5,185 bases of DNA from Clostridia bacterium (GTDB lineage: Bacteria; Bacillota; Clostridia; Oscillospirales; Acutalibacteraceae), in NCBI GenBank assembly GCA_017552845.1, contig JAFZOE010000349.1:1-5185 (forward strand). Direction: 5' to 3'. Shown here one piece after another: positions 3,647-5,185 of this stretch (position 1 is the first letter of the stretch; each line of letters opens with the position of its first letter). Under the pieces are notes generated by a model. It ran no database searches. It had not been told where the DNA came from and saw nothing but the letters and a program-made list of their open reading frames with translations. The position numbers and the translations under genes were made by a program.

Positions 3647-5185
3647 TCAGAACAATCCTGTGATTACGCCGTTTTCGTCAACGTCGATTTTCTCGGCTGC
3701 GGGAACGCGAGGCAGGCCGGGCATCGTCATGATGTCGCCGGTCAGGACCACTATGAATCCCGCGCCTGCGGAGACTTTGACGTTTTTAATCGTTACCGTG
3801 AAATCCTCGGGTGCGCCGGGCTTTGTCGGGTCATCCGAGAAGGAATACTGCGTTTTCGCTATGCAGACCGGAAGCTTATCGTATCCGAGAGCTGTCAGCG
3901 AATCAATCTGCTTCTGAGCCGCGGGCGTGATGTTTATATCCTTGCCGCGGTAAACGTTTCTGACAACCGCGAGAATCTTATTTTCAATCGTGTCGTTGAC
4001 ATCATAGGAGAAGGAGAAGGATGAATTATCCTCTTCGCAGAGTTTAACCACTTCCTCGGCGAGCGCCTTGCCGCCCTCGCCGCCGTCCGCCCAGACGGTT
4101 GAGAGAACCGTATTTACGCCGAGCTCTCTGCATTTCGCGATAATGAAATCGATTTCCGCATCCGTATCGGTCGGGAATCTGTTGACCGCGACCACGCAGG
4201 GAAGCTTATATACATCCTTGATATTTGAAACATGGCGCAGAAGATTCGGAACGCCCTTGCCGAGAGCGTCGAGATTCTCGCCCGAGAGCTCGGTCTTAGC
4301 AAGTCCGCCGTGCATCTTCAGCGCGCGGACCGTCGCAACGATTACGACCGCGTTGGGCTTAAGTCCCGTCATCCTGCATTTGATATCAAGGAATTTCTCG
4401 GCTCCGAGATCCGCGCCGAACCCCGCTTCCGTAACGGCGTAATCGCCGAGCTTCATCGCGAGCTTGGTAGCCATAACGGAGTTGCAGCCGTGTGCTATAT
4501 TCGCAAACGGGCCGCCGTGAACGAAGGTCGGTGTGCCTTCGAGAGTCTGAACCAGATTGGGCTTGAGCGCATCCTTGAGAAGCGCCGCCATTGCGCCGAC
4601 CGCCTTGAGATCGCCTGCTGTAACGGGTTTGTCGTCATAAGTATAGGCGACGACTATTCTCGAAAGGCGCTCTTTCAGATCGGTAATCGAAGAGGAGAGG
4701 CAGAAGACCGCCATGATTTCGCTCGCGACCGTGATATCGAAGCCGTCCTCGCGCGGTGTGCCGTTGACCTTTCCGCCCAGACCGTCAACCACGAATCTGA
4801 GCTGCCTGTCGTTCATATCGACGCAGCGCTTCCAGGTGATTCTCCTCGGATCGATATTCAGCGAATTTCCCTGCTGAATATGATTGTCGAGCATCGCGGC
4901 AAGAAGGTTGTTTGCCGCGCCTATCGCGTGGAAATCGCCGGTGAAATGAAGGTTTATATCCTCCCTCGGGACCACCTGCGCGTATCCGCCGCCCGCGGCA
5001 CCGCCCTTGATGCCGAATACGGGGCCGAGCGAGGGCTCTCTTAAAGCGACTACCGGCTTTTTGCCGATTTTTCTCAGACCGTCCGCAAGGCCGATTGTGG
5101 TCGTCGTCTTGCCTTCGCCCGCGGGAGTCGGGGTGATTGCGGTCACAAGAATCAGCTTGCCGTCCTCACCCTTGATTTCATTGAG
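3647..5185 (-). CDS. fhs: Formate--tetrahydrofolate ligase, N-terminus beyond the window
   Basis: This enzyme joins formate to tetrahydrofolate using ATP, giving 10-formyltetrahydrofolate for purine synthesis, methionyl-tRNA formylation and, in acetogens, the methyl branch of the Wood-Ljungdahl pathway; it is cytoplasmic, typically a tetramer. The visible 512 residues lack roughly the first 45 of the usual 555-560. The GTG at 5146-5144 is an internal valine, because the frame stays open to the right edge (LNEIKGEDGKLILVTAITPT). Counting the first visible residue as 1, the ATP-binding loop TPAGEGKTT is at about 20-28. It is followed by the family blocks EPSLGPVFGIKGGAAGGGYA (about 51), FTGDFHAI, GFGADLGAEKF and KTQYSFSDD. 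Phe337 (in NRFPTDTDAE) and Trp365 (in VWADGGEGG) match the aromatic pair that stacks on the folate in the Moorella enzyme. The C-terminus VITGLF is intact. The gene converges on the small unit, with the terminator between them. Its promoter is outside the window. Confidence 0.97.
   Translation of the reverse strand, partial: LNEIKGEDGKLILVTAITPTPAGEGKTTTTIGLADGLRKIGKKPVVALREPSLGPVFGIKGGAAGGGYAQVVPREDINLHFTGDFHAIGAANNLLAAMLDNHIQQGNSLNIDPRRITWKRCVDMNDRQLRFVVDGLGGKVNGTPREDGFDITVASEIMAVFCLSSSITDLKERLSRIVVAYTYDDKPVTAGDLKAVGAMAALLKDALKPNLVQTLEGTPTFVHGGPFANIAHGCNSVMATKLAMKLGDYAVTEAGFGADLGAEKFLDIKCRMTGLKPNAVVIVATVRALKMHGGLAKTELSGENLDALGKGVPNLLRHVSNIKDVYKLPCVVAVNRFPTDTDAEIDFIIAKCRELGVNTVLSTVWADGGEGGKALAEEVVKLCEEDNSSFSFSYDVNDTIENKILAVVRNVYRGKDINITPAAQKQIDSLTALGYDKLPVCIAKTQYSFSDDPTKPGAPEDFTVTIKNVKVSAGAGFIVVLTGDIMTMPGLPRVPAAEKIDVDENGVITGLF

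Noticed and set aside
4232..5044. Plus-strand open frame of 270 codons inside fhs
   Set aside because: It is antisense to a well-conserved enzyme. Long opposite frames are expected from the GC-rich codon use there.
5144..5146. GTG as the start of fhs
   Set aside because: The frame continues open to the right edge with family-like residues, and a start here would fall only a few residues before the ATP-binding loop, removing the conserved N-terminal part.

Overview
This window looks like the chromosome of a Gram-positive anaerobe, probably a clostridial (Bacillota) bacterium. The grounds are a near-complete formate--tetrahydrofolate ligase gene of the acetogen/clostridial type, strong AGGAGG-type ribosome binding sites, several near-consensus sigma-A promoters, and a stem-plus-T-run terminator. 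Genus cannot be read from the sequence.

Layout from left to right. (1) On the minus strand, cut by the left edge, is the first 30 codons of a small CpXC zinc-ribbon protein with its own promoter and ribosome binding site. (2) Also on the minus strand is a 924-residue MmeI-family (type IIL) single-chain restriction-modification enzyme. It carries nuclease, methyltransferase and DNA-recognition parts in one protein and is read from a near-consensus promoter that sits inside an 8-bp inverted repeat. (3) A roughly 450-bp stretch without a recognisable protein holds that promoter, dyads, a weaker plus-strand promoter candidate, and a cluster of GTGCAA elements leading to a perfect TTGACA/TATAAT promoter. 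(4) That promoter drives a short plus-strand transcription unit of about 270 nt, with an unrecognised 40-codon gene followed by two hairpins and a strong terminator. (5) Converging on the same terminator from the right is fhs on the minus strand, cut by the right edge before its N-terminus.

The functional parts are a core one-carbon metabolism gene (fhs) and an accessory defence gene (the MmeI-like enzyme), with a regulated small-protein or small-RNA locus between them. The best candidate for something undescribed is this small unit at about 3256-3632. It combines a consensus promoter with operator-like repeats, a 40-residue charged/amphipathic peptide, and a downstream hairpin whose loop reads TCCTCCTG, the complement of a Shine-Dalgarno sequence. 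That layout fits a dual-function (coding plus antisense) small RNA, which is inference. A second notable signal is that the part of the restriction-modification gene after the NPPF motif, through the recognition domain, is much more AT-rich than the rest, as expected if the specificity module was exchanged by recombination.
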